Shown one piece after another: positions 25,848 through 35,309 of a stretch of 64,000 nucleotides of DNA. Under the pieces are notes generated by a model, which was not told where the DNA came from, ran no database searches, and saw nothing but the letters and a program-made list of their open reading frames with translations. The position numbers and the translations under genes are program-made. Origin of the DNA: Acidobacteriota bacterium. Lineage in GTDB: Bacteria > Acidobacteriota > Vicinamibacteria > Marinacidobacterales > Marinacidobacteraceae. Numbering within the stretch: the first letter of the stretch is position 1; every line of letters starts with the position of its first letter. The stretch lies in NCBI GenBank assembly GCA_022826195.1, contig JAJDVI010000001.1, positions 96,417-160,416 on the forward strand. Reading direction: 5' to 3'.

Positions 25848-27365
25848 CTACACCCAGCCGAAACTGCGCTCCACCGCCTTGCTCCAGGCGGCGAGCCGCT
25901 CGTCCCGCTCGGCGTCGGACATCGCCGGCTCGAAGCGGGCGTCATCTTCGAGAGCCCCCGCCAGCTCGGTCTCGGATTCCCAGAAACCGACGGCGAGACC
26001 GGCCGCAACCGCCGCTCCGAGCGCCGTGGTCTCGACGCACCGCGGACGCACTACCGGGATTCCCAGGATGTCGGCCTGGAAGGCGAGCAGGAGCGCGCTC
26101 ACCGTCATCCCGCCGTCCACCCGCAGCTCCTCGGGGGCATGCCCGGCGTCGGCGCGCATCGCTTCGATCACCTCCCGGACCTGGAACGCCGAGGCCTCGA
26201 TCGCGGCGCGCGCCAGGTGGCGCCGGTCGGTGTGCCGCGTCAGTCCGCAGATCACCCCGCGGGCGTCCGAGCGCCACCAGGGCGCGAAGAGCCCGGAAAA
26301 CGCGGGAACGATGACCGCACCGCCGGCGTCCTCCACCTGGAGCGCCAGCCGCTCAACCTCGCCCGCAGACCCGGCGAACCCGAGTTGGTCGCGGAGCCAC
26401 TGGACGAGCGAACCGGCGACCGCCACCGAACCCTCGAGCGCGTATTCCACTCCCGCCGCATCGCTGTAGGCGACCGTGGTGAGGAGACCCGCCTTCGACG
26501 CCACGGCTTCGGTTCCGGTATGCATCAGCAGGAAGGCGCCCGTGCCGTAGGTGCACTTCGCCTCGCCCGGGCGGCGCCGCAACTGGCCCAGCAGCGCGGC
26601 CTGCTGATCGCCGATAACCCCGGCGATCGGTATCCGGCATCCGAACGGCCCGTCGGCGGCGGTTGCTCCCCAGGCCTCCGGGTGCGAAGCGGGAGCGATC
26701 TCGGGAAGCATCCGGCCCGGAACGCCGAGAGCTTCGAGCAACTCCTCGCTCCAGCGGAGCGTCCCGAGATCCATCATGAGGGTCCGGCTCCCGTTGGTCG
26801 CGTCCGTCCGATGCACGGCTCCTCCGGTCAGCTTCCACACCAGCCAGGATTCCACCGTGCCGAACACGGCGCGTCCCGCCCGGGCCCGGTCGCGGAGACC
26901 TACCTCGTGGTCGAGGAGCCAGCGCAGCTTCGGCCCCGAGAAGTAGGTCGCCGCGGGGAGCCCGGTCAGCGCCCGGAGACGCTCGGCGCCGACCGCCGCG
27001 TCAAGCTCGGCGGCGAGCCCGGCGGTCCGGGTGTCCTGCCACACGATCGCCGGCGCGAGCGGTTCGCCGGTCGCGGGGTCCCACACCACGGTGGTCTCAC
27101 GCTGATTCGTGATCCCGACCGCGGCGACGTCCTTCCCGTCGAGCCCCCCGTTCCGAAGCGCGCCGGCGACCACATCGCCGGTCCGGTCCCAGATCTCCGC
27201 CGCGTCGTGCTCCACCCAACCGGGACGCGGGGTGAGTTGGCGGTGCTCCAACTGCGCCGATCCAACGATGGCGCCGTCCCGGGCGAACAGGAGGCAGCGG
27301 CTGCTGGTGGTGCCCTGGTCGATCGCGGCCACCACCCGCGGCCGCGGACCGCCGGCCCCGGTCAC
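25848..27365 (-). CDS. glpK: glycerol kinase
   Basis: The 505-residue FGGY kinase phosphorylates glycerol to sn-glycerol 3-phosphate. Motifs: AAIDQGTTSSRCLLF (phosphate 1), GWVEHDAAEIW, GITNQRETTVVWD, NGSRTLMMDLGTLRW, IGDQQAALLGQ, and KCTYGTGAFLLMHTG. The length matches the family. GTG overlaps the D-aminoacylase stop. No glpF or glpD lies nearby, so glycerol uptake is encoded elsewhere. Confidence 0.95.
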   Translation of the reverse strand: MTGAGGPRPRVVAAIDQGTTSSRCLLFARDGAIVGSAQLEHRQLTPRPGWVEHDAAEIWDRTGDVVAGALRNGGLDGKDVAAVGITNQRETTVVWDPATGEPLAPAIVWQDTRTAGLAAELDAAVGAERLRALTGLPAATYFSGPKLRWLLDHEVGLRDRARAGRAVFGTVESWLVWKLTGGAVHRTDATNGSRTLMMDLGTLRWSEELLEALGVPGRMLPEIAPASHPEAWGATAADGPFGCRIPIAGVIGDQQAALLGQLRRRPGEAKCTYGTGAFLLMHTGTEAVASKAGLLTTVAYSDAAGVEYALEGSVAVAGSLVQWLRDQLGFAGSAGEVERLALQVEDAGGAVIVPAFSGLFAPWWRSDARGVICGLTRHTDRRHLARAAIEASAFQVREVIEAMRADAGHAPEELRVDGGMTVSALLLAFQADILGIPVVRPRCVETTALGAAVAAGLAVGFWESETELAGALEDDARFEPAMSDAERDERLAAWSKAVERSFGWV

Positions 27366-28942
27366 TGGCTGTTCAGGCGGAGCGCCTTGCCGGGCCTCGC
27401 CCCCGTCACCTCCCCGTCCCGGAGGACGAAGACCCCCGACACCAGCACGTGCTGCACTCCCGTCGAATAGTGGTGCGGATCGCCGAACTCACCGTGTTCC
27501 TCCACGGTCGCCGGATCCAGAACGGCGAGGTCGGCAATGGCGCCCTCCTCGAGGACGCCCCGTCCGTCGAGACTGAGCCTTTGCGCCGGGAACGACGCCA
27601 TCTTCCGGATGGCTTCCTCGAAGGAAAGCAGGCCCGCCTCCCGGACGTAGAGGCTCAGCACCCGGGAGAAGGTGCCGTAGTTGCGCGGGTGCGGCACGCC
27701 TTCCCCCGGCGCCACCACCCCACCGTCTGAAGAGATCATGGTGCGGGGGTGGGCCATGATCCGGCGGACGTCGTCCTCGTGCATCGCGTGGAAGACGCCG
27801 CCGAAGCCGCCCTTTTCCTGGAGCTCGAGCGCCAGGGTCGCGCCGTTTTCCGGGTTCGACTCCAGCCCCCGCTCCCGCAGGATGTCGCCCATGGTCTTCC
27901 CCTCGAGGGAGGGATCCCAAGCGCACCGGGAGATCTGCACGTTGTCGGGGCTCCCGCCTCCCCGGTCCACCTCGATGTTGGTCTTGATCTCCTGGCGGAT
28001 GCGCTCGCGCGTCTCCGGATCCTGGAGGCGCTCCAGCAGCGCATCGTTGCCGCCGGCGAGACTCCAACCGGGAAAGAGGATCGTCAGCCCGGTGGACGAA
28101 GCCGTGTAGGGGTACTGGTCGATCGTGACGTCCACCCCGCGTGCGACCGCTTCGTCCACGAGGCGGAGGCTCTCGGTGCTCTGACCCCACATGGGAGCAC
28201 CCACGACCTTGTGGTGCGTGAGTTGCGTCGGAAGACCCCCTTCTTCGCCGATCCGGATGGTCTCGCGCACCGAGTCCATCAACGTGAGTCCCTCCTCCCT
28301 CATGTGGCTGACGTGGATGCCGCCATAGCGGGCCGCCACCTTCGCGAGCTCGATGACTTCCTCGGTCTCCGCGAACGTCCCCGGCGGATACTTGAGACCG
28401 GTGGAGAGCCCGTAGGCGCCTTCCTGCATCGCCTGGTCCACGAGCGCGCGCATCTCGTCGAGCTCCGCCTCGGTGGGCGCCCGGTCCTCGAGGCCCATGA
28501 CTTCGCGGCGGACCGTGCCGTGGCCGACCATCAGCCCCATGTTGATCGCCGAACCTTCCGCCTCGAACTCCGCGAGCCACTCGCCGATCGGCAGCGGCGA
28601 GCCGCCGTCCGGGCCGCCCATGGCGGTCGTCACCCCCTGCCGGAGGTAGTTCTCGGCCAGCGGATGGCGCAGCACCCCGCGCACGGCGTGGCTGTGGAGG
28701 TCCACGAACCCCGGCACCACGGCGAGACCCGACACGTCCACCCGCGTCTCGGCCCGGGCGCCGGACAGATCACCCACCGTCGCCACCCGGCCGTCCCGGA
28801 TGCCCACGTCGGCGACCTGAGGGGCGCCGCCGCGGCCGTCGTGAACCTCGCCGCCGGCCAGCACCACGTCGTAGGGCTCGCCGCAGCCGGCGGCGAGCGC
28901 CGCGGTCAAGAGGAGTGCGATGCGCAACAAGCGTTGGTCCAT
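27362..28942 (-). CDS. N-acyl-D-amino-acid deacylase lipoprotein (amidohydrolase)
   Basis: The 526-residue protein has a lipoprotein signal (LTAALAAGCGE) and the D-aminoacylase amidohydrolase fold. Metal ligands are visible: HSH in VDLHSHAVRGVL, the histidine in IHVSHMREEG, histidines in PTQLTHHKVV, and the aspartate in TMISSDGGVV. Family members remove acyl groups from N-acyl-D-amino acids, or act as D-peptide/urethane hydrolases. Lipid anchoring points to extracytoplasmic scavenging. The stop overlaps glpK (GTGA), although the pathways are unrelated. Confidence 0.88.
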   Translation of the reverse strand: MDQRLLRIALLLTAALAAGCGEPYDVVLAGGEVHDGRGGAPQVADVGIRDGRVATVGDLSGARAETRVDVSGLAVVPGFVDLHSHAVRGVLRHPLAENYLRQGVTTAMGGPDGGSPLPIGEWLAEFEAEGSAINMGLMVGHGTVRREVMGLEDRAPTEAELDEMRALVDQAMQEGAYGLSTGLKYPPGTFAETEEVIELAKVAARYGGIHVSHMREEGLTLMDSVRETIRIGEEGGLPTQLTHHKVVGAPMWGQSTESLRLVDEAVARGVDVTIDQYPYTASSTGLTILFPGWSLAGGNDALLERLQDPETRERIRQEIKTNIEVDRGGGSPDNVQISRCAWDPSLEGKTMGDILRERGLESNPENGATLALELQEKGGFGGVFHAMHEDDVRRIMAHPRTMISSDGGVVAPGEGVPHPRNYGTFSRVLSLYVREAGLLSFEEAIRKMASFPAQRLSLDGRGVLEEGAIADLAVLDPATVEEHGEFGDPHHYSTGVQHVLVSGVFVLRDGEVTGARPGKALRLNSQ

Positions 28943-29013
28943 GAGTCTTCCTCCGCGGGCCGCTCCGGTCGGGAATCGGGTCCGCGGGAACGGGCGGCGC
29001 CCGAGTCTATCGG

Positions 29014-29051
29014 TATGCTGCCCGCGCCGTCCGCCGCGACGGACAAAGGAG
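29014..29051 (+). promoter_or_regulatory. putative promoter and ribosome site of the M24 peptidase
   Basis: TATGCT (29014-29019) followed by GCCCGC lies 40 bp before the ATG at 29059, and AAAGGAG is at 29045-29051. No good -35 is visible. The same TATRCTGCCCGC string occurs at the rplM promoter (40148). Confidence 0.45.
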
Positions 29052-29058
29052 AACCCCC

Positions 29059-30423
29059 ATGCGCTGGAACCGGAATCTGGTCATTCCCGCTCTGCTCGCG
29101 GCCCTCGTGCTGCCGGTGATCGCGGCCGGACAGTCGGCGCCCACGGTCCTGCCGCTGCGAGAGCGGGCGGCGCTCGTGGACCGTTGGCTCGAGATCCGCT
29201 TCGAGACCGTCCTGCCCGAGATCATGCGGCGCGAGGGTGTGGATCTCTGGATCGTCGCGGCGCGGGAGTACAACGAGGACCCGGTCATCCGCACCATGCT
29301 CCCCTACACCTGGCTCGCGGCGCGGCGGCGGACGGTGCTGGTGTTCCACGACCGCGGCGCGGAGGAAGGCGTGGAGCGCTTCGCGGTGGCGCGCTACGAC
29401 ATCGGGGGCATTCCGGGCGCCTGGGACCCGGAGACCGAGCCCGACCAGTGGGCCCGGGTGGCCGAACTCGTCCGGGAGCGGAATCCCCGGGTGATCGGCG
29501 TCAACCGTTCGACGGACTTCGGCCTCGCCGACGGCATCACCTCGACCGAGTACGAGGCGCTCCGGGAGGCGCTCGGTCCCGATTTGTCCGGCCGGCTCAT
29601 GGACGCCGAGCGGCTCGCCATCGCCTGGCTCGAGACCCGGACCCCGGAGGAGATGGCCGTCTATCCGGGCGTGGTCCGCCTGGCCCGCTCGATCATCGCG
29701 GACGGACTCTCGGAAAAGGCCATCCAGCCCGGGGTCACGACGACCCAGGACCTCTCCTGGTGGTACCGGGAGCGGATCCGCGAACTGAAGCTCCAGACCT
29801 GGTTCCAGCCGGGGGTCTCGGTGCAGCGGCACGAAGGCGCGATGTTCGGCGGCGACGCCGGCGAACAGGGCGATTTCTCCTCGCGGCCGCCCCCGGACAC
29901 CATCCTGCCGGGAGACCTGATCCACGTGGACTTCGGGATCACCTATCTCCGGTTGAACACGGACACCCAGATGCACGCCTACGTGCTCCGCCACGGCGAA
30001 ACGGGCGCCCCGCCCGGACTGCGGGAGGCCTTCTCGACGGGCAACCGGCTCCAGGACATCCTGACGGACGAGTTCGTCGCCGGGCGGACCGGCAACGAGA
30101 TCCTGGCCGCCGCGCTGGCCCAGGCGGAGAGCGAGGGGATCAAGGCCTCGATCTACACGCACCCGATCGGCTTCCACGGCCACGCCGCGGGTCCCACCAT
30201 CGGCCTCTGGGACCGGCAGGAGGGCGTGCCCGGCAAGGGCGACTACGAGCTCTTTCCGATGACCGCCCACTCGATCGAGCTGAACGCCCGGGTCCCCGTG
30301 CCCGAGTGGGACGGCCAGGAAGTCCGGATCGCCCTCGAGGAGGACGCGATCTTCGACGGCGAGACGACGACCTACATCGATCCGCGGATGGAGCGCCTGC
30401 TGCTGGTCCCGCGCCCGCGCTGA
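29059..30423 (+). CDS. exported M24-family (Xaa-Pro aminopeptidase-like) metallopeptidase
   Basis: The 454-residue protein has a signal peptide (about 1-23). The creatinase/aminopeptidase P fold is present. Metal-site residues are DF in IHVDFGITYL, the aspartate in LNTDTQMHAYVL, the histidine in HPIGFHGHAAGP, the glutamate in SIELNARVPV, and the terminal one in VRIALEEDAIF. It would remove N-terminal residues next to proline in the periplasm. The ribosome site is strong and the promoter plausible. GntP follows 37 bp downstream. Confidence 0.87.
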   Translation: MRWNRNLVIPALLAALVLPVIAAGQSAPTVLPLRERAALVDRWLEIRFETVLPEIMRREGVDLWIVAAREYNEDPVIRTMLPYTWLAARRRTVLVFHDRGAEEGVERFAVARYDIGGIPGAWDPETEPDQWARVAELVRERNPRVIGVNRSTDFGLADGITSTEYEALREALGPDLSGRLMDAERLAIAWLETRTPEEMAVYPGVVRLARSIIADGLSEKAIQPGVTTTQDLSWWYRERIRELKLQTWFQPGVSVQRHEGAMFGGDAGEQGDFSSRPPPDTILPGDLIHVDFGITYLRLNTDTQMHAYVLRHGETGAPPGLREAFSTGNRLQDILTDEFVAGRTGNEILAAALAQAESEGIKASIYTHPIGFHGHAAGPTIGLWDRQEGVPGKGDYELFPMTAHSIELNARVPVPEWDGQEVRIALEEDAIFDGETTTYIDPRMERLLLVPRPR

Positions 30424-30460
30424 GGCGCCGCCAGCAGGGGCGTAACATCCTGTTCGGCTC

Positions 30461-31810
30461 ATGACCGCGATCCTCCTCGGGACCCTGTTCGTCGCGGTCA
30501 CGATCGGCGTTTGGCGCCTCCACCCGTTCCTGGCGCTGACGCTGGGAGCGATCCTCGCCGGCTCGCTCGCTCCCTCCGAACTCCCGGCCCCGGAACGGGT
30601 CTTCGCGGCTCTCGAGGCGACCGGAGGCGCCTTCGGCGACCTCGTCGGGGCCATCGGGATCGCCATCGCCCTCGCGGCGATCATCGGCGATTGCCTGCTG
30701 CGGAGCGGGGCCGCGGACCGCATCGCCGGATCGCTGCTCCGCCTGTTCGGCGAGGGCCGGGCCGTCTGGGCGCTCGCCGCCGCGGCCTACGTGCTCTCGA
30801 TCCCGGTGTTCTTCGACACCGTGTTCTTCCTGCTCATCCCCCTGGCCCGCGCGCTCGCCCGGCGGGCCCCGGGCCGCTACCCGATGTTCGTCATGGCCAT
30901 CTGCGCGGGCGCCGTCGCCACCCATTCGCTCGTCCCGCCAACGCCGGGTCCGCTGGGGATGGCGGACAACCTCGGGCTCGATCTGGGGACCGCCATCGGG
31001 TTCGGACTGTTGCTCGGGATCCTGCCGGTCGCCGCCACGCTCCTGATCGCGCCACGGTTCGCGCGGGGCCTGGACGTCGAACCCCCCGACACGCCCGGCT
31101 CCGGCGAGGCCACCACCCGGGCCGATCGTCCGGGCATCGTCGCCTCCCTGTTTCCCATCGCGCTGCCGGTGGTGCTCATGAGCGGGGCCTCGGTCGCCGC
31201 CGCCGGCGGCGGCGGGCTGATTCCCGGAGCGGCCTGGGCGGCGGTGCTGGGACACCGGAACGCGGCGCTCTTCCTCGCCGCCTTCGCCGCGGCCTTCGTG
31301 CTCTGGAGGACCCACCGGCCTCCGGTCCGGCGGCTCCTGGGCTCCTTCGGGAACGCCATCGGCGAGGCCGGTCCCATCATCCTGATCACGGCCGCCGGAG
31401 GAGCCTTCGGGCGCGCCCTCGCCGGCGCCGGAATCACGGAGGACCTCGCCCGGGTTTCATCCGCCGCGGACGGCTTCGTCCTCCTCCTGCTCGCCTCCGG
31501 GATCGCCTGTTTGCTGAAGCTCGCGCAGGGCTCCGGGACGGTCGCCATCCTCACCGGATCGGCGATCGTTGCCTCGCTGGTGCCCGATCCGGCCGCGCTG
31601 TCGTTCCACCCGGCCTACCTCTTCGCCGCGGTCGGATTCGGTTCGATGGTGGCCTCCTGGATGAACGACAGCGGCTTCTGGGTGGTGGGACGGATGTCCG
31701 GGTTCGGCGAGGGGGAGACGTTCCGCACCTGGACCGCGGTCGCCGCCGTGGTGGGAGTGTTCGGGGTGTTGCAGGTCCTGCTGCTGGCCGCCCTGTTCCC
31801 GCTCGTCTGA
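30461..31810 (+). CDS. GntP-family permease (gluconate/hydroxy-acid:H+ symporter)
   Basis: The 449-residue protein has about 12 membrane helices. Family motifs are PVFFDTVFFLLIPLA, THSLVPPTPGP, LLKLAQGSGTVA and the conserved WMNDSGFWVV. GntP transporters carry gluconate, fructuronate, glycerate or related hydroxy acids with protons. The substrate is not readable. The CGTAACAT string between the two genes is a possible weak -10. Confidence 0.9.
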   Translation: MTAILLGTLFVAVTIGVWRLHPFLALTLGAILAGSLAPSELPAPERVFAALEATGGAFGDLVGAIGIAIALAAIIGDCLLRSGAADRIAGSLLRLFGEGRAVWALAAAAYVLSIPVFFDTVFFLLIPLARALARRAPGRYPMFVMAICAGAVATHSLVPPTPGPLGMADNLGLDLGTAIGFGLLLGILPVAATLLIAPRFARGLDVEPPDTPGSGEATTRADRPGIVASLFPIALPVVLMSGASVAAAGGGGLIPGAAWAAVLGHRNAALFLAAFAAAFVLWRTHRPPVRRLLGSFGNAIGEAGPIILITAAGGAFGRALAGAGITEDLARVSSAADGFVLLLLASGIACLLKLAQGSGTVAILTGSAIVASLVPDPAALSFHPAYLFAAVGFGSMVASWMNDSGFWVVGRMSGFGEGETFRTWTAVAAVVGVFGVLQVLLLAALFPLV

Positions 31811-31935
31811 CCGGGCACTGGCGGGGTGCGAGACCACCCATCAAGCGGTGCACAGCGGGACTGCCACTTGACTGGGAGAGGTCGGTGCTTGGGTCGCCCG
31901 CCAAGCCTTCGAGTTCGCTACGATGGCGTTGCGCG

Positions 31936-32229
31936 ATGAGTCTGAACAATGTGTCCGACCCTCTGCGACCCGTCGCGGTGGAACCTCGCGAGGGCTACCG
32001 CATCTGGCTTCGCTACGCGGACGGTGCGGAGGGCGAGGTGGACCTGTCCGACCTGGCCGGCAAAGGCGTCTTCTCCGCCTGGCGGGACCGGAACTTCTTC
32101 TGTGACGTACGGATCGCGGACGGCGGGGAAATCGCATGGCGCAATGAGATTGACCTCTGCCGTCACGCGCTCTACTTCCGGCTTACCGGCAAGGACCCGG
32201 AACAGGTGTTTTCGGGACTGAGTCCTTAG
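31936..32229 (+). CDS. DUF2442 domain protein
   Basis: The 97-residue protein has the DUF2442 pattern: PVAVEPREGYRIWLRYADGA, then GEVDLSDLAGKGVF and AWRNEIDLCRHALYFRLTG. DUF2442 and DUF4160 genes are frequent neighbours and have been proposed as a toxin-antitoxin-like pair; that function is unproven. The order here (2442 then 4160, five bases apart) is the reverse of the usual one. Confidence 0.82.
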   Translation: MSLNNVSDPLRPVAVEPREGYRIWLRYADGAEGEVDLSDLAGKGVFSAWRDRNFFCDVRIADGGEIAWRNEIDLCRHALYFRLTGKDPEQVFSGLSP

Positions 32230-32234
32230 ACGAA

Positions 32235-32495
32235 TTGCCTGAGATCAGCCGGTTCTACGGGATCGTCGTGCACATCTTCTATTCGGACCACGCCCCGCCC
32301 CACTTCCACGCCAAATACGCCGGCGGAGAGGTCCTGGTTTCGATCCGTGACCTGACGGTGCTCGAGGGCCGTTTGCCGCCGAGGGCGCTGGGCATGGTGA
32401 TGGAATGGGCGGCCCTTCACCAGCCCGAACTGTTGGAGGCCTGGAATCGGGCACAACGGCAGGAGTCGCCCGGAAAGATCCCGCCACTCAGCTGA
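32235..32495 (+). CDS. DUF4160 domain protein
   Basis: The 86-residue protein is read from TTG (MPEISRFYGIVVHIFY). The DUF4160 hallmark SDHAPPHFHAKYAG is present, as are VSIRDLTVLEGRLP and MVMEWAALHQPELLEAW. The histidine-rich APPHFHA motif suggests a metal or catalytic site. It is paired with DUF2442 directly upstream, and both end before the Gfo/Idh/MocA gene. The function is unknown. Confidence 0.85.
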   Translation: MPEISRFYGIVVHIFYSDHAPPHFHAKYAGGEVLVSIRDLTVLEGRLPPRALGMVMEWAALHQPELLEAWNRAQRQESPGKIPPLS

Positions 32496-32549
32496 GTGGG
32501 AGGCGTCTGTTGCCGCCCACCCCCACACTGATTCCACACGGACCCACCC

Positions 32550-33947
32550 ATGAGTGAAACACCAGGACCCGATCCCGGAGCACCCGCCCGCAGCCGGCGG
32601 AAGTTCCTCAGGACCGTCGCCGCCGGATCGGCGGTGGCCGCGACCGCCCCGTCCGCGCTCTTCGGCGAACGGCGGACGATGGCCCGCGCACGAGCCGGGG
32701 AGCCTCTCGCCCGCCAGGTCGCCCCCTCCGACCGGATCGGCCTCGCCGTGATCGGCGCCGGCGGGATGGGGATGGCCGGCGTGGGCACGGCGCTGCGCAT
32801 CCCGGGAGTCGAACTCGTGGCGGCCTGCGACATCTTCGACGGCCGCCTGGACGCCGCCCGCGAGCGCCACGGGGCCATCTTCACCACCCGCGACTACCGG
32901 GAGGTGCTCGCCCGCGACGATGTGGACGCGGTCATCGTGGGGACGCCCGACCACTGGCACCAGTCCATCTCGGTGGATGCGCTCAGGGCCGGAAAGGCCG
33001 CGTACTGCGAAAAGCCCATGGTGCACGACATTGCCGAGGGCCACGGCCTGATCCAGGCCCAGGAGGAGTCCGGAAGTGTCTTCCAGGTGGGCAGCCAGGG
33101 CATGAGTTCGCTCGGCAACGAGAAGGCGAAGGAGCTCTACGAGGAAGGCGCGATCGGCGAGCTCAACTACGCCGAGGGCTTCTGGGCGCGCAACGACCCG
33201 CTGGGCGCCTGGCAGTATCCGATCCCCGCCGGCGCCTCCGAGGAAACCGTGGACTGGAAGCGTTTCCTGGGCCCGGCGCCCGAGGTCCCCTACGACCCGC
33301 TGCGCGTCTTCCGCTGGCGCAACTACCGCGACTACGGCACCGGGGTCGCCGGCGACCTCTTCGTCCACCTGTTCTCGAGCCTGCACTTCATCGTGAGTTC
33401 GCGCGGCCCGACACGCATCCAGGCGACGGGCGGATTGCGCTACTGGGAGGACGGCCGCGAGGTGCCGGACGTGCTCCTCGGCATGTTCGACTACCCCGAG
33501 ACCGGCACGCACCCCGGCTTCAACCTGTCGCTGCGCGTCAACTTCGTGGACGGGACCTCCGGCAGCACCTTCCTGCGGCTCGTCGGGAGCGAGGGGTCGA
33601 TGGACGTCACCTGGACCGAGGTGGTGCTGCGCAAGAACGTGGCGGTGGATCCGATGGACGCCTTCTCCCGGGAAAAGATGGCCGACGCGGCGGGGGACCC
33701 GGAGGGCCTTCCCGCCCGGGTCCGCATGCAGCCCCCGGTGGAGATCCACCACGCGGTCGAGCGCGGCTACCGCGGCGCGCTGGTGGACCACTACTTCAAC
33801 TTCTTCGAGGCGATCCGGGGCGGGCCGCGGGTGGTTCAGGACGCGGCCTTCGGCCTCCGGGCCGCGGCTCCCGCGCTGGCCTGCAACCTCGCCTACTTTC
33901 AGGACCGCAGCGTCGGCTGGGACCCCGAAGCGATGAGGCTCGCCTGA
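32550..33947 (+). CDS. Tat-exported Gfo/Idh/MocA-family oxidoreductase
   Basis: The 465-residue protein starts with a twin-arginine signal (SRRKFLRTVAAGSAVAATAP). The NAD-binding domain has RIGLAVIGAGGMGMAGVGTA, VDAVIVGTPDHWH and the conserved lysine in YCEKPMVHDI. Tat export of a Gfo/Idh enzyme implies cofactor bound before export, as in 3-keto-sugar oxidation systems. It is coupled to a DUF1080 lipoprotein, a common pairing in sugar degradation. The substrate is presumed to be a glycoside or polyol. Confidence 0.87.
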   Translation: MSETPGPDPGAPARSRRKFLRTVAAGSAVAATAPSALFGERRTMARARAGEPLARQVAPSDRIGLAVIGAGGMGMAGVGTALRIPGVELVAACDIFDGRLDAARERHGAIFTTRDYREVLARDDVDAVIVGTPDHWHQSISVDALRAGKAAYCEKPMVHDIAEGHGLIQAQEESGSVFQVGSQGMSSLGNEKAKELYEEGAIGELNYAEGFWARNDPLGAWQYPIPAGASEETVDWKRFLGPAPEVPYDPLRVFRWRNYRDYGTGVAGDLFVHLFSSLHFIVSSRGPTRIQATGGLRYWEDGREVPDVLLGMFDYPETGTHPGFNLSLRVNFVDGTSGSTFLRLVGSEGSMDVTWTEVVLRKNVAVDPMDAFSREKMADAAGDPEGLPARVRMQPPVEIHHAVERGYRGALVDHYFNFFEAIRGGPRVVQDAAFGLRAAAPALACNLAYFQDRSVGWDPEAMRLA

Positions 33948-35281
33948 TGAACGTGAGAAACGACCTGCACACGATCGGGAAAGCGCTCCTGGCGGTGGTT
34001 CTCGCCGCCGGTTGCGCGGATGTCGCCGAGTCTCCCCCCGCCGGAGACGCGGGTTCCGGAGCGGGCGCCGAGAGAGCGCCCAACACCCTGACTCCGGCGG
34101 AGCGCGCCGCGGGCTGGCGCCTCCTGTTCGACGGCGAGACGGCCGCCGGTTGGCGCGGCTACAACCGCGAGGAGTTTCCGGACACCGGATGGGGGGTGAT
34201 GGACGGGATGCTGGTCGTGGGCGCGACCGCCACGGACCCGGACGTTCCCGTGGGCGGGGACATCGTCACCACCGAGTCCTTCGCCGACTTCGACCTCAGG
34301 TTCGAGTTCCGGCTCTCCGAAGTGGCCAACAGCGGCGTCCTCTACCGGGTGATCGAGGAGGAGGGCTCCGAAATCTGGTTCAACGCCCCCGAGTACCAGG
34401 TGCTTGACGACGACGCCTACATCGCGATGGGGACGATGGACATGAACACGCATCTCACCGGCGACAACTACGACCTGCACGCCGCGGGCGAGAAGACCCT
34501 GCACGGACCCGGCGAATGGAACGAGGGCCGCATCCGCGTGCTGAACAACCACGTGGAGCACTGGCTGAACGGGACGAAGACGGTGGAGTACGAGTTCGGC
34601 TCGCCGGAGTGGGATGAACTGGTCGCGGCCAGCAAGTTCGCTCCCTATCCCCGTTACGGCCGCGCGGCGTCAGGGCCGATCGGCCTCCAGGACCACGGCC
34701 GGAACGTCTGGTACCGGAGCATCAGGATCCGGCCGCTGGAACCGATCTCCCTGTTCAACGGCGAGGATCTCGACGGCTGGCAGGTGCACGGCACCGAACG
34801 CTGGTACGTCGAGGACGGGGAACTCGTGTGCGAGAGCGGACCCGACGCCGAGTACGGCTATCTGAAGACCACCCGGACGTTTCGCGACTTCGACCTGACC
34901 ATCGACTTCCTCCAGGAGGCCGACGGCAACAGCGGGGTGTTCTTCCGTTCCAGCGTCGAGGGGACCATCGTGAACGGCTGGCAGGCCGAGGTGGCGCCTC
35001 CCGGCCTGTTCACCGGGGGCATCTACGAGTCCTACGGCCGCGGCTGGCTCGTGCAGCCCGATCCGGCGCTCGACGAGGCCCTCAACATGGGCGCGTGGAA
35101 CACCCTGCGCGTCCGGGCGGTGGGCGACCGGGTGACCACCTGGCTGAACGGGACCCGGATGGTGGACTTCGAGGACGACCAGATCGGGGCGGCGGAGGGC
35201 TCGATCGCACTCCAGATCCACGACGGCGGCGGGATCAGGGTGCGCTGGCGGAACCTCCGGGTGGTGGATCTGGGCGAATAG
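33947..35281 (+). CDS. double DUF1080 (3-keto-glycoside hydrolase-like) lipoprotein
   Basis: The 444-residue lipoprotein (VVLAAGCAD) has two tandem DUF1080 domains. The first has WRLLFDGETAAGW and SGVLYRVIEEEG; the second has SLFNGEDLDGWQVHG and NSGVFFRSSVEG. DUF1080 covers 3-keto-disaccharide hydrolases of the ketoglycoside pathway. The start overlaps the Gfo/Idh stop (TGATG), which supports joint action: oxidation of C3, then cleavage. Two copies in one chain are less common than one. Confidence 0.85.
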   Translation: MNVRNDLHTIGKALLAVVLAAGCADVAESPPAGDAGSGAGAERAPNTLTPAERAAGWRLLFDGETAAGWRGYNREEFPDTGWGVMDGMLVVGATATDPDVPVGGDIVTTESFADFDLRFEFRLSEVANSGVLYRVIEEEGSEIWFNAPEYQVLDDDAYIAMGTMDMNTHLTGDNYDLHAAGEKTLHGPGEWNEGRIRVLNNHVEHWLNGTKTVEYEFGSPEWDELVAASKFAPYPRYGRAASGPIGLQDHGRNVWYRSIRIRPLEPISLFNGEDLDGWQVHGTERWYVEDGELVCESGPDAEYGYLKTTRTFRDFDLTIDFLQEADGNSGVFFRSSVEGTIVNGWQAEVAPPGLFTGGIYESYGRGWLVQPDPALDEALNMGAWNTLRVRAVGDRVTTWLNGTRMVDFEDDQIGAAEGSIALQIHDGGGIRVRWRNLRVVDLGE

Positions 35282-35286
35282 ACCGG

Positions 35287-35307
35287 CCCGGTGCTCAAGT
35301 CACCGGG
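35287..35307. terminator. candidate bidirectional terminator hairpin
   Basis: A 7-bp stem, CCCGGTG with CACCGGG around a 7-base loop, lies exactly between the convergent stops at 35281 and 35310. No U-tract follows, so efficiency is uncertain. Confidence 0.45.
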
Positions 35308-35309
35308 TG

